A stretch of 64,000 nt of DNA from positions 113,069,057 to 113,133,056 of the forward strand of contig JALGPY010000001.1 of NCBI GenBank assembly GCA_023055425.1, written 5' to 3'. This document shows, in pieces, positions 31,238-44,549 of the stretch. Under the pieces are notes generated by a model. That model was not told the DNA's origin, ran no database searches, and worked only from the letters and a program-made list of their open reading frames with translations. The stretch is from Linanthus parryae. Taxonomy: Eukaryota; Streptophyta; Magnoliopsida; Ericales; Polemoniaceae. How positions within the stretch are numbered: position 1 is the first letter of the stretch; each line of letters begins with the position of its first letter. A program made the position numbers and the translations under genes.

Positions 31238-31672
31238 TAAAAGGGCAGTATGCAGGTAGAAATATAGCACACATACTCTAGAAGGCGGGGGTTGAATAGA
31301 GTATGCTAACTTTTTGCAAAACTTGTAGAAGAGAGGAGTTTTTGTGAATAGCAATAAAGTTCAAGGCCTTGAAAACAGTTTCAAGCCTTTGGAATGAAAT
31401 ACAGTCTGAAAGAAAACATACAAGTCTTTTTCAAGGCCTTGAAAAGAGTTTCAAACCCTTGAAAACAGACTAGTTTGAATGCTGCAAACACTAAGTATGC
31501 AAAAGAAACTGTAAATGCAAGAGACACGGGATTTATAGAGTTCAGTCCACTTGGACCTACGTCTCTACCTCAGGGATCTTCGTCTTGCAGGATTTTCAAC
31601 ACAATTCTTATTAATCAAAAGTTAATCCCTAGATCTCAAGCACAGAGATATGCCTTACTCTTCAACACAATA
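31238..31672 (-). repeat. Left LTR of element D, outer part
   Basis: This aligns with 55519-55917 of the right LTR, starting TAAAAGGGC versus TGAAAGGGG. It keeps the landmark GTATGCAGGTAGAAATATAG and the repeated TTCAAGGCCTTGAAA motif. It stops abruptly where the copia array begins, inside the internal region of array unit A. Confidence 0.85.
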
Positions 31673-34570
31673 TGAGCTATCTTTTCCTTCTGGACTTATT
31701 TAAGAACTAAACAATTGCTTTTATATGCCTGCTATGAGCAGAAACATTATTTCCATTTCTTGTTTGGACGAGAAGGGTTTTTCTATTTCAATAAATGACA
31801 AGTGTTGCTCCATTTATTTTGATAGTATGCACTAGTGTAGTGCGCATTTGTCTAATGGATTGTATATCCTTGATCTAAATAGTCCAATCTATAACATAAA
31901 TTCTAAAAGGATTAAAACTAATGATTTAAATCCTACATATCTATGGCACTGTCGTTTAGGCCATGTAAATGAGAAACGCATATCTCGACTCCATAAGGAT
32001 GGACTTCTAGACTCATTTGATTTGGAATCATATGAGACATGTGAATCTTGTTTATTTGGAAAAATGACAAAGTCCCCTTTCAATAAGAAAGGTGAAAGGA
32101 CTAGTGAGTTATTGGCACTCATACATACCGATGTATGTGGACCATTCCCCACGCCCGCCAGAGGTGGTTATACCTAATTCATCACATTCACTGATGATTT
32201 CAGTAGATATGGATTTGTATACCTTATGAAGGCCAAATCCGGATCCTTTGAATTTTTCAAAGAATTCAAGAATGAAGTAGAGAAGCAACTTGGTAAAAGT
32301 ATTAAAGCTCTACGATCGGATTGTGGAGGAGACCAATAGTTTGATGAGTATCTTAGAGAGTGTGGGATAGTATCCTATCTCACTCCACCCAGAACGCCAC
32401 AATGGAATGGCGTGTCCCAGAGGAGGAATCGCACGCTATTAGATATGGTGCGATCTATGATGTATCAAACAGATCTTCCGATATCCTTTTGGGGACATGC
32501 TCTAATGACGGCAGCTCTTACCATTAACTGCGTTCCATCCAAATCAGTCATGAAGACACCATATGAGATATGGACTGGGAAGCGTCCCATAGTGTCGTTT
32601 ATGAGGATTTGGGACTGCGATGTCTATGTAAAACTATTACAAACAGACAAGCTCGGGCCCAAAGCGGATAAGTGTAAATTTGTGGTATATCCTAAGGAAA
32701 CTAAATTATTTCTACAATCCCACCGAGAACAAAGTGTTTTTTGCTCGGACCGGCGTGTTTCTAGAAAGAGAGTTTGTCTCTAAAGAAGCAAGTGGGAGTG
32801 ATGTAGAACTTGAAGAAATTCAAGAAACACAAATCACTGAACCGATGATGGAACATGAACAGGAGCGGCAAGCTGTTGTGGAGGAACCTGTTCAGGTAAC
32901 ACAGGAACTCCGTAGATCAGGAAGAGTGCGTCATGAGCCAGAGAGGTATGGACTTCTCGTGACTGAGCGCGATGACGTACCACTCATGGATGATGAGCCT
33001 GCAAACTACGGGTAAGCCATGAAAGGCCTAGACTCTAAGAAGTGGCTAGAAGCCATGAGATCCGAAATGGATTCCATGTACACCAACAAAGTATGGACTT
33101 TGGTGGAACCACCTGAAGGGGCTCGGCCCATAGGGTGCAAGTAGGTCTTCAAGAAGAAGACCGACATGGATGGGAAGATAGTTGCCTATAAGAGGCGATT
33201 GGTAGCCAAAGGGTATAGACAGATTCATGGTATTGACTATGATGAGACCTTTTCACCAGTCGCCATGACTAAATCCATTCGAATCCTACTTGCTATTGCA
33301 GCATACTACGAATATGAGATTTGGCAGATGGATGTCAAAACAGCGTTCCTTTATCGGAACCTCCTCGAGGATGTGTACATGACACAACCAGAGGGTTTTG
33401 AGGATCTAGAGAATGCCAATCAAGTCTGTAAGCTGCAAAGATCAACTTATGGATTAAAGCAAGCTTCTAGGAGTTGGAATCGAAGTTTTTATGACGCAGT
33501 CAAAGAGTTTGACTTCATCAAGAACGAAGATGAGCCTTGTGTTTACAAGAAGGTTAGTGGGAGCTCTGTAGTATTTCTGGTCTTGTATGTGGATGACATA
33601 CTAATTATTGGCAACGACATTCCTACTTTTCAATCTATTAAAGATTGGCTAGGAAAGTGCTTTGCGATGAAGGACTTAGGAGACGCAGCCTATATACTTG
33701 GTAAAAAGATCTATTTGCTCGGCCTAAGTCAAAGTACATATATAGACAAGGTGTTGAAGAGGTTCAACATGCAAGATTCCTAGAAGGGATTCTCGCCCAT
33801 GTCACATGGAGTCACTCTTTCTAAGAATGACTGTCCCTCCAATGAGATTGAGAAGGACCGCATGAGTAGGATACCGTATGCTTCGGTCATAGGGTCCATC
33901 ATGTACGCCATGTTGTGTACTAGACCAGACGTATCATACGCGTTGAGTATGGTGAGCAGATATCAGTCCAATCCGGGTGAGAGTCACTGGATTGTTGTCA
34001 AGAACATCCTAAAGTACTTGAGAAGAACTAAGGATGCATTCTTGATATTTGGAGGTAAGGAAGAGCTAAGTGTAAAGGGTTACACTGATGCAAGCTTCCA
34101 AACCGACAAAGATGACTACAGATCGTAGTCTGGATACGTGTTTTGCCTGAATGGAGGAGCTGTGAGCTGGAAGAGTTCCAAGCAAGGGACAGTTGCTGAT
34201 TCTACAACAGAAGCTGAGTACATTGCTGCTGCGGAAGCAGCAAAGAGGCAGTTTGGATAAATAAGTTTATCACTAAGCTCGGTGTGGTCCCTAGCATCGT
34301 GGATCCCATAGAGTTGTGTTGCGACAACTCCGGGGCGATCGCACAAGGCAAGGAACCAAGATCACACCAGAAATCAAAGCATGTACTTAGGAGATTCCAT
34401 CTTCTTCGTGATATGATCGATTGAGGAGATGTGAAGATGTGCAAGATTCCAACGGATGACAATATTTCAGATCCGGTCACAAAACCTCTTGCGCAGCGAA
34501 AGCATGAAGGGCACGCCAAATCTATAGGCATACGAGATGCGCCAGATTGGCTCTATTGCAAGTGGGAGAC
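31673..34570 (+). pseudogene. Copia array unit A: truncated pol (integrase, reverse transcriptase, RNase H)
   Basis: It starts within the end of the protease region (FPSGL-like) and includes the GAG-pre-integrase stretch WHCRLGHVNEKRI. It alone keeps about 110 bp (GLYILDLNSPIYNI) missing from B and C. Integrase, then reverse transcriptase (VKTAFLYRN, YGLKQASRSWN, YVDDILIIGND) and RNase H ([16 protein letters not shown]) follow. Stops occur at 32175, 33013-33015, 33142-33144, 33781-33783 and 34126-34128, and a 1-bp loss lies near 34245. A polypurine tract (AAGTGGGAGAC) ends it at 34560-34570. Confidence 0.9.
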
Positions 34571-36009
34571 TATTGGAATAGATGCCCTAGAGGCAATCTT
34601 ATATTTAGTATGAACACTGTTTTGGCTAGAATATTCATTTATTATATATTGTGATATTTAATATAATGAAGTCCTTAGATGCAATGTGTTGTTTCTCTTA
34701 AATATCCCTAGTCCACTATATTGATTAATAGGACGATCAAATATAGACTAGTATGTGGGTAGATTGATATGGAGATATCAAGTCTAACACATGGGTATGC
34801 ATTAAGGGTAATGGCATACTGGATTGACCCACAACGAGAAGGATACATTAGATTATGTTAAAGTCACGATCGCTTCTCGTAGTGCTAATATAATTGCAAT
34901 CCTTAGACTTGAAGTCACTAGATACTCTAGTTGTGGAATATTGTGCTTTGATGTTATCAAACGTTACAACGTCACTGGGTAATTATAAAGATAGCTATCG
35001 GGCATGATAGGAAGCAAGCTTAGAGATCGTAGTGATGTAGATATGATTTGTCCCTCCCACATAATGGGAGTTAATATTCACGGCCACTCGAGGGATGAGG
35101 CTTATTGAAGGTCTGGTCAGACTCAAAATAAATCAATATGGAGATATTGATGTTATCTGCTCACATAAGCATATTCCCAGGATCGAGGAACTATGGATTG
35201 GATATACGAGTGTGACTATTTATGTCTCGTGTCCAATCCGGATATAGAGAAAAAGGGAAAGTGAAATTTAAGATATTGGGCACAAGAGGTTTGTCGGGAT
35301 CAATGACTATTTCTATTAGTTGGGTGGCATGGATGTGTTGCTAGACACCGCTCCATGTTAGTAAAAGTTACTACCAACTAAGTAGAAACCTATCTGGTCA
35401 CACGTCAAATAGAGTAGAGCTAGATTTGGGATTAATTAATATGATTAATTAATAAGAATGATCATTATGCAACGCCTAGCAAACTTAGTAGGACTAATTT
35501 TCAAGGAAGGGACTAATCCAAGTTTATGGAGAACTAAGAAGGACCTTTATGGAAACAACAAGGAGTCGTTGGAGTATATAAAGGAGGCTCTAGCTGCCTT
35601 CGCACTAAGTGAATGTTATTAGACATAACACAAGAGAGTGGGAGAGAGCAAAAGAGAGAGCAAGACAAGACCCAGAGGCGCATGCCCCTAGGCCGTCCGC
35701 CCCCCTTTCCCGTCGGCGCCAAAGAGGAGGCCGAAGCCCTCCTTTTGTCACCTCGTTGCTTGATTCCTTCTTCCCTCTTCCTCTTGTTCAAGCTAGCCCT
35801 TTTTGAAGGAAGAATCTAGATCTCACCTCTAGACGTGGATCAACCGTAGAGACGAGGACATCATTCTTCGTGTGATCTCTCAAACTAAAAGCTACACAAC
35901 ACTATGTCCCTTATCATGTTATGATATCCCTTCACGACGATCCGTGGTGGGCTCTGAGTAGGATTAAATTTTTATTATTCCGCTGCGTTACCTACGTCAA
36001 AACCCAACA
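34571..36009 (+). repeat. LTR1 of the copia array
   Basis: It is 1439 bp and starts TATTGGAATAGATGCCC (the usual TG is mutated to TA) and ends CCCAACA. It is almost identical to LTR2 and more different from LTR3. A TATA box (TATATAAA) lies at 35575-35582, so U3 is about 1 kb. A GC-rich segment at 35668-35735 follows the presumed start of transcription. Confidence 0.93.
35575..35582 (+). promoter_or_regulatory. TATA box of LTR1
   Basis: TATATAAA lies 435 bp from the LTR end. The same box is at 42476-42483 in LTR2 and 49370-49377 in LTR3. Confidence 0.6.
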
Positions 36010-36010
36010 G

Positions 36011-36023
36011 TGGCATCAGAGCC
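36011..36023 (+). other. Primer binding site of copia unit B
   Basis: TGGCATCAGAGCC, one base after the LTR end, matches the TGGTATCAGAGC sequence complementary to initiator tRNA-Met except for one base. Confidence 0.85.
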
Positions 36024-37647
36024 ACATGTCGTAGAGCATAACATGATTTTATGTGTTACGATTTCAGTTCATACACCGTATTATTGTTATTACGCGAAAA
36101 CTGAAAATAATTGGTATAGTAGATTCAAATTGAATTGGATTCAACATAAACAAGATCTAATTTAATATTTGATGTTAGAATTGGTGAGTTTAATCACGTA
36201 GGATGTGAATATTTGGGTTCTTGAAAATTAGGGTTCATGGGCACATAGTTGAAAAGGGAGTTTTCAATTATGGAAACAAATTTATGGAAATATCCATAAG
36301 AAAACAACCATGCTTGGACAACAAGTAAAAAGAGAAGGAGGCTAGGGCCAAAACCCTAGCTGCCCGCCCCCTTCCTTGCGCGCCAAGAAAAGGCTGCGGG
36401 CCACATGGGGTGGCCGGCCTTGGGCTGGGCCTAGTGGCGGGCGGCGGTCCTTGGGGTTCGGCCTAGGCTTAGGTTGGACCCCTTGGACCGTTGTAACCCT
36501 AATTACCCAATCCTATTAAAATTGAACAAGCGTGTTAAAAGTTGGTTTTAACTGTATTATGTGCTTTGTTGCATGGTGGATGGATATGGCCTAGGATTGT
36601 GGATGTTTATTACTTTGTGGTTTGGTTTACGGCCAGCGAGCTGATCAAATTAATGTAATAATTAATTAGGTTTTACGGCCTGCGATTCGTCTTTTCTCCT
36701 CGACATGTGAGGCTTTTATTATTTCTTTATTCTAGATGTTAGGCTAGAATTATAAATATTTAGATGATAGCCAAGAGCATGGGGAAGAAGACCGGAGAAC
36801 CAAAGGAGCCAAAAGACAAAGAAGGACACCCCTAGGCGTGCGACTATGGTGGAGCACATGGAGATGAGCTTGTCACTTTAGGGCAATTGGATATTATCAT
36901 TGGCTTGATAATATCATTAGTCTAGGGGCCATATCTATGCCACGTTTTTTTATTTGTGGATGTTTATTATTTACGTCTTGTTATATAATTTTTGTGTGTA
37001 TGGCGATACTAGCAAAACGTTAACAAGATAATAATAAACAAGGTTGGTCTTTTATTGTGGATTCCCAATCCAAATAAGTAGACCATGTTGATTTAATCAA
37101 CCAAAAAAATTAAGAAAGAAAAATCCCTCAATTAAATATTGCGTTTTGCCTTCTCTTGCTAAAACACTCTTCATGATCAGGGTTCATTAAAATTCGGGCT
37201 TGCCAAAGCAAGGCGATTTTAATTTACCATGGTGTGTTGCGGACGACACAAGCTAGTAATGTGTTTATGTTGAAGCAAGAGGTTGGACGCAACTAGGCAA
37301 GATTCAATTGGATTGATGAGCCTAGAGGCTTGACAATTAGGCGTTATCCATGGATAAAGAATAAAGAGTTATTCACCTAATTGGACCAAGAGTTGCATGA
37401 GATGCAATTGGAATGGTTCCTACCTAAATAACCTATTCTTGGGTGACTTGCCAAAGCAAGCTCAAGAATAAGTGAAAAGGGATCTTGGACCTACTAGAAA
37501 ATATTATGATATTTTCCGCGTTAATGGTGAGCGCTATTAATCCGAGAAAAATAGTGGGAGCTATATTGATGATCTAGCCATTATTGAATATAGTTAAATT
37601 GTTCAAAAATACTAAAATTGCACATTTCTCGTTTTGTAGATTTCCAA
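36024..37647 (+). other. Untranslated leader of copia unit B
   Basis: About 1.6 kb lies between the primer site and the gag start, long for a copia element. It has no open frame of note. It holds a GC-rich segment near 36358-36480 and ends at a good-context ATG (37648). The same leader is at 42925-44549 in unit C with few differences. Confidence 0.7.
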
Positions 37648-38500
37648 ATGGCAAACAACAACGCATTGACTTCATCCCTACGATCTGTCCTTGAGAAGGA
37701 TAAACTGTCTGGAACGAATTTCCTTGACTGGTACAGAAATTTAAGGATTGTCCTTAAGCAAGAAAAGAAGTTGTACCTTGTACGTCTTGGACACTCCAAT
37801 TCCAGCCCCGCCACAAGATGAGTTTGTTCTAGCGGATGTGAGGGCACGTCAGACACAAACTGATGATTCTAATGACGTGACTTGCATCATGTTTTGCACC
37901 ATGATTCCTGAGCTTCAGAAGCAGCATGGGAATATGGAAACCTATGATATGATCATACACTTGAAACAATTATTTCAGGAACAGGCATGGCATGAGCGCT
38001 ATGATGTGTCTAAAGCATTATTCAAGAGTAGTCTTGCAGAGGGGAATCCAATAGGGCCACACGTACTCCGAATGATCGGGTAGATTGAGAACCTTGAGAG
38101 ACTAGGTTTCTCACTTGGCCAAGATTTGGCTACTGATCTTGTCTTGTAATCGTTGCCTGACAGTTATAATCAGTTCATCATGAACTATAATATGAACGAG
38201 ATCAGTAAGAATCTGCCAGACTTGTTGAACATGCTAAAGACAGCGGAATAGAGCGTTAACAAAGTCAAGGGCAAGGCCATAATGATGGTGCATAAGAAGA
38301 AGGGCAAAGGAGTTGCCTCTACTTCCAAAGGAAAGCGCAAGAAAGTTGTGAAATCCAAGGAAGCCCTAAAGCCTAGTGGAGGCGTGGCTAAAGGTGAGTG
38401 TCACTACTGCAGCCATCCGGGTCACTGGAGGAGGAAATTCCCTAAATATCTGGAGGATAAGAAGCTTGGAATAGTGATTCCACCACCACCAGGTATTTAT
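37648..38500 (+). pseudogene. Copia unit B: gag, frameshifted
   Basis: Gag starts at the ATG at 37648 (MANNNALTSSLRSVLEKDKL, LSGTNFLDWYRNLRIVLKQ). A 7-bp tandem duplication of the type TTGTACC at 37771-37784 shifts the frame. The rest (LYVLDTPIPAPPQDE, LFQEQAWHERYDVSKAL) lies in the next frame and meets stops at 38081-38083 and 38147-38149. The zinc knuckle reads CHYCSHPGHWRRKF, with Phe where the last Cys should be. In the family gag forms the virus-like particle. The same frameshift and knuckle defect are in unit C. Confidence 0.9.
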
Positions 38501-41471
38501 GTTATAGACGTCAATCTTTCTATTTCTTTATATTGGGTATTGGATACTGGATGTGGTTCTCAAATTTTTCGAAATGTGCAGGATTTGAAAAGAAGTAGAA
38601 GATTGAGTAAAGGGGAGATAGATCTGCGCGTCGGTAATGGAGCAAGAGTTGCTGCATTAGCTGTAGGTATTTATGATCTATCTTTTCCTTCTGGACTTAT
38701 TTTAGAATTAGACAATTGCTTTTATGTGCTTTCTATGAGCGGAAACATTATCTCCATTTCTTGTTTGGACGAGAAGGGTTTTTCTATTTCAATAAAGGAC
38801 AAGTGTTGCTCCATTTATTTTGATAGTATGGCACTGTCGTTTAGACCATATAAATGAGAAACGCATATCTAGACTCCATAAGGATGGAATTCTAGACTCA
38901 TTTGTTTTGGAATCATATGAGACATGTGAATCTTGTTTATTAGGAAAAATGACAAAGTCCACTTTCAATAAGAAAGGTGAAAGGACTAGTGAGTTATTGG
39001 CACTCATACATACCAATGTATGTGGACCATTCCCCACGCCTGCCAGAGGTGGTTATACCTACTTCATCACATTCACTGATGATTTCAGTAGATATGAATT
39101 TGTATACCTTATGAAGGCCAAATCTGAATCCTTTGAATTGTTCAAAGAATTCAAGAATGAAGTAGAGAAGCAACTTGGTAAAAGAATTAAAGCTCTACGA
39201 TCAGATCGTGGAGGAGAATACTTGAGCCTAAGAGTTTGATGAGTATCTTAGAGAGTGTGGGATAGTATCCCATCTCACTCCACCCGGAACGCCACAATGA
39301 AATGGCTTGTCCGAGAGGAGGAATCGAACGCTATTAGATATGGTGCGATCTATGATGTCTCAAACAGATATTCCGATATCCTTTTGGGGACATGCTCTAA
39401 TGACGGAAGCTCTTACCATTAACCGCTTTCCATCCAAATCATTCATGAAGAAACCATATGAGATATGGACTGGGAAGCGTCCCATAGTGTCGTTTATGAG
39501 GATTTGGGGCTGCGATGTCTATTTAAAACGTTTACATACAGACAAGCTCGGACCCAAAGCGGATAAGTGTAAATTTGTGGGATATCCTAAGGAAACTAAA
39601 AGATATTATTTCGACAATCCCACCGAGAACAATGTGTTTGTTGCTCGGACCGGCGTGTTTCTAGAAAGAGAGTTTGTCTCTAAAGAAGCAAGTGGGAGGG
39701 CTGTAGAACTTGAAGAATTTCAAGAAACACAAATCACTGAACCGATGATGGAACATGAACAGGAGCGGCAAGCTGTTGTGGAGGAACCTGTTCAGGTAAC
39801 ACAGGAACTCCGTAGATCAGGAAGAGTGCGTCATGAGCCAGAGAGGTCTGGACTTCTCGTGACTGAGCGCGATGACGTACCACTCATGGATGATGAGCCT
39901 GCAAACTACGGGGAAGCCATGAAAGGCCTAGACTCTAAGAAGTGGCTAGAAGCCATGAGATCCGAAATGGATTCCATGTACACCAACAAAGTATGGACTT
40001 TGGTGGAACCACCTGAAGGGGCTCGGCCCATAGGGTGCAAGTGGGGCTTCAAGAAGAAGACCGACATGGATGGGAAGATAGTTGCCTATAAGAGGCGATT
40101 GGTAGCCAAAGGGTATAGACAGATTCATGGTATTGACTATGATGAGACCTTTTCACCAGTCGCCATGACTAAATCCATTCGAATCCTACTTGCTATTGCA
40201 GCATACTACGAATATGAGATTTGGCAGATGGATGTCAAAACAGCGTTCCTTTATCGGAACCTCCTCGAGGATGTGTACATGACACAACCAGAGAGTTTTG
40301 AGGATCTAGAGAATGCCAATCAAGTCTGTAAGCTGCAAAGATCAACTTATGGATTAAAGCAAGCTTCTAGGAGTTGGAATCGAAGTTTTGATGACGCAGT
40401 CAAAGAGTTTGGCTTCATCAAGAACGAAGATGAGCCTTGTGTTTACAAGAAGGTTAGTGGGAGCTCTGTAGTATTTCTGGTCTTGTATGTGGATGACATA
40501 CTAATTATTGGCAACGACATTCCTACTTTTCAATCTATTAAAGATTGGCTAGGAAAGTGCTTTGCTATGAAGGACTTATGAGACGCAGCCTATATACTTG
40601 GTAAAAAGATCTATTTGCTCGGCCTAAGTCAAAGTACATATATAGACAAGGTGTTGAAGAGGTTCAACATGCAAGATTCCTAGAAGGGATTCTCGCCCAA
40701 GTCACATGGAGTCACTCTTTCTAAGAATGACTGTCCCTCCAATGAGATTGAGAAGGACCGCATGAGTAGGATACTGTATGCTGCGGTCATAGGGTCCATC
40801 ATGTACGCCATGTTGTGTACTAGACCAGACGTATCATACGCGTTGAGTATGGTGAGCAGATATCAGTCCAATCCGGGTGAGAGTCACTGGATTGCTGTCA
40901 AGAACATCCTAAAGTACTTGAGAAGAACTAAGGATGCATTCTTGATATTTGGAGGTAAGGAAGAGCTAAGTGTAAAGGGTTACACTGATGCAAGCTTCCA
41001 AACCGACAAAGATGACTAGAGATCGTAGTCTGGATACGTGTTTTGCCTGAATGGAGGAGCTGTGAGCTGGAAGAGTTCCAAGCAAGGGACAGTTGCTGAT
41101 TCTACAACAGAAGCTGAGTACATTGCTGCTGCGGAAGCAGCAAAAGAGGCAGTTTGGATAAATAAGTTTATCACTAAGCTCGGTGTGGTCCCTAGCATCG
41201 TGGATCCCATAGAGTTGTGTTGCGACAACTCCGGGGCGATCGCACAAGGCAAGGAACCAAGATCACACCAGAAATCAAAGCATGTACTTAGGAGATTCCA
41301 TCTTCTTCGTGATATGATCGATTGAGGAGATGTGAAGATGTGCAAGATTCCAACGGATGACAATATTTCAGATCCGGTCACAAAACCTCTTGCGCAGCGA
41401 AAGCATGAAGGGCACGCCAAATCTATAGGCATACGAGATGCGCCAGATTGGCTCTATTGCAAGTGGGAGAC
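38501..41471 (+). pseudogene. Copia unit B: pol polyprotein, mosaic
   Basis: Order: aspartic protease (YWVLDTGCGSQI), GAG-pre-integrase with a 110-bp deletion (frameshift near 38830), integrase (RIKALRSDRGGEYLSL, then stop 39237-39239), the continuous frame 39307-40581 with integrase C-terminus and most of the reverse transcriptase (VLYVDDILIIGN), then RNase H with stops at 40579-40581, 40681-40683 and 41017-41019. The part before about 39700 shares its variants with unit C, and the part after about 39740 shares them with unit A. The polypurine tract is at 41461-41471. Confidence 0.92.
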
Positions 41472-42910
41472 TGTTGGAATAGATGCCCTAGAGGCAATCT
41501 TATATTTAGTATGAACACTGTTTTGGCTAGAATATTCATTTATTATATATTGTGATATTTAATATAATGAAGTCCTTAGATGCAATGTGTTGTTTCTCTT
41601 AAATATCCCTAGTCCACTATATTGATTAATAGGACGATCAAATATAGACTAGTATGTGGGTAGATTGATATGGAGATATCAAGTCTAACACATGGGTATG
41701 CATTAAGGGTAATGGCATACTGGATTGACCCACAACGAGAAGGATACATTAGATTATGTTAAAGTCACGATCGCTTCTCGTAGTGCTAATATAATTGCAA
41801 TCCTTAGACTTGAAGTCACTAGATACTCTAGTTGTGGAATATTGTGCTTTGATGTTATCAAACGTTACACCGTCACTGGGTAATTATAAAGATAGCTATC
41901 GGGCATGATAGGAAGCAAGCTTAGAGATAGTAGTGATGTAGATAGGATTTGTCCCTCCCACATAATGGGAGTAAATATTCACGGCCACTCGAGGGATGAG
42001 GCTTATTGAATGTCTGGTCAGACTCAAAATAAATCAATATGGAGATATTGATGTTATCTGCTCACATAAGCATATTCCCAGGATCGAGGAACTATGGATT
42101 GGATATACGAGTGTGACTATTTATGTCTCGTGTCCAATCCGGATATAGAGGAAAAGGGAAAGTGCAATTTAAGATATTGGGCACAAGAGGTTTGTCGGGA
42201 TCACTGACTATTTCTATTAGTTGGGTGGCATGGATGTGTTGCTAGACACCGCTCCATGTTAGTAAAAGTTACTACCAACTAAGTAGAAACCTATGGGGTC
42301 ACACGTCAAATAGAGTAGAGCTAGATTTGGGATTAATTAATATGATTAATTAATAAGAATGATCATTATGCAACGCCTAGCAAACTTAGTAGGACTAATT
42401 TGCAAGGAAGGGACTAATCCAAGTTTATGGAGAACTAGGAAGGACCTTTATGGAAACAACAAGGAGTCGTTGGAGTATATAAAGGAGGCTCTAGCTGCCT
42501 TCGCACTAAGTGAATGTTATTAGACATAACACAAGAGAGTGAGAGAGAGCAAAAGAGAGAGCAAGACAAGACCCAGAGGCGCATGCCCCTAGGCCGTCCG
42601 CCCCCCTTTCCCGTCGGCGCCAAAGAGGAGGCCGAAGCCCTCCTTTTGTCACCTCGTTGCTTCATTCCTTCTTCCCTCTTCCTCTTGTTCAAGCTAGCAC
42701 TTGTTGAAGGAAGAATCTAGATCTCACCTCTAGACGTGGATCAACCGTAGAGACGAGGACATCATTCTTCGTGTGATCTCTCAAACTAAAAGCTACACAA
42801 CACTATGTCCCTTATCATGTTATGATATCCCTTCACGACGATCCGTGGTGGGCTTTGAGTAGGATTAAATTTTTATTATTCCGCTGCGTTACCTACGTCA
42901 AAATCCAACA
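41472..42910 (+). repeat. LTR2 of the copia array
   Basis: It is 1439 bp with intact TGTTGG start and CCAACA end, nearly identical to LTR1. A few LTR1-specific changes (for example ACAACGTC against ACACCGTC) show that the copies have diverged slightly. Confidence 0.93.
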
Positions 42911-42911
42911 G

Positions 42912-42924
42912 TGGTACCAGAGCC
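42912..42924 (+). other. Primer binding site of copia unit C
   Basis: TGGTACCAGAGCC follows LTR2 after one base and matches the initiator tRNA-Met site with one change, different from the change in unit B. Confidence 0.8.
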
Positions 42925-44549
42925 ACATGTCGTAGAGCATAACATGATTTTATGTGTTACGATTTCAGTTCATACACCGTATTATTGTTATTACGCGAAA
43001 ACTGAAAATAATTGGTATAGTAGATTCAAATTGAATTGGATTCAACATAAACAAGATCTAATTTAATATTTGATGTTAGAATTGGTGAGTTTAATCACGT
43101 AGGATGTGAATAATTGGGTTCTTGAAAATTAGGGTTCATGGGCACATAGTTGAAAAGGGAGTTTTCAATTATGGAAACAAATTTATGGAAATATCCATAA
43201 GAAAACAACCATGCTTGGACAACAAGTAAAAAGAGAAGGAGGCTAGGGCCAAAACCCTAGCTGCCCGCCCCCTTCCTTGCGCGCCAAGAAAAGGCTGCGG
43301 GCCACATGGGGTGGCCGGCCTTGGGCTGGGTCTAGTGGCGGGCGGCGGTCCTTGGGGTTCGGCCTAGGCTTAGGTTGGACCGCTTGGACCGTTGTAACCC
43401 TAATTACCCAATCCTATTAAAATTGAACAAGCGTGCTAAAAGTTGGTTTTAACTGTATTATGTGCTTTGTTGCATGGTGGATGGATATGGCCTAGGATTG
43501 TGGATGTTTATTGCTTTGTGGTTTGGTTTACGGCCAGCGAGCTGATCAAATTAATGTAATAATTAGTTAGGTTTTACGGCCTGCGAGTCGTCTTTTCTCC
43601 TCGACATGTGAGGCTTTTATTATTTCTTTATTCTAGATGTTAGGCTAGAATTTGAAATATTTAGATGATAGCCAAGAGCATGGGGAAGAAGACCGGAGAA
43701 CCAAAGGAGCCAAAAGACAAAGAAGGACACCCCTAGGCGTGCGACTATGGTGGAGCACATGGAGATGAGCTTGTCACTTTAGGGCAATTGGATATTATCA
43801 TTGGCTTGATAATATCATTAGTCTAGGGGCCATATCCATGCCACGTTTTTTTATTTGTGGATGTTTATTATTTACGTCTTGTTATATAATTTTTGTGTGT
43901 ATGGCGATACTAGCAAAACGTTAACAAGATAATAATAAACAAGGTTGGTCTTTTATTGTGGATTTCCAATCCAAATAAGTAGACCATGTTGATTTAATCA
44001 ACCAAACAAATTAAGAAAGAAAAATCCCTCAATTAAATATTGCGTTTTGCCTTCTCTTGCTAAAACACTCTTCATGATCAGGGTTCATTAAAATTCGGGC
44101 TTGCCAAAGCAAGGCGATTTTAATTTACCATGGTGTGTTGCGGACGACACAAGCTAGTAATGTGTGTATGTTGAAGCAAGAGGTTGGACGCAACTAGGCA
44201 AGATTCAAATGGATTGATGAGCCTAGAGGCTTGACAATTAGGCGTTATCCATGGATAAAGAATAAAGAGTTATTCACCTAATTGGACCAAGAGTTGCATG
44301 AGATGCAATTGGAATGGTTCCTACCTAAATAACCTATTCTTGGGTGACTTGCCAAAGCAAGCTCAAGAAGAAGTGAAAAGGGATCTTGGACCTACTAGAA
44401 AATATTATGATATTTTCCGCGTTAATGGTGAGCGCTATTAATCCGAGAAAAATAGTGTGAGCTATATTTGATGATCTAGCCATTGTTGAATATAGTTAAA
44501 TTGTTCAAAAATACTAAAATTGCACATTTCTCGTTTTGTAGATTTCCAA
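42925..44549 (+). other. Untranslated leader of copia unit C
   Basis: This has the same content as the leader of unit B at an offset of about 6901 bp, with scattered substitutions. It carries no gene. Confidence 0.7.

Noticed and set aside
35534..35819. ORFs on both strands near the end of the copia LTR
   Set aside because: They lie in the GC-rich transcribed part of the LTR, repeat in all three LTRs, and have no domain.
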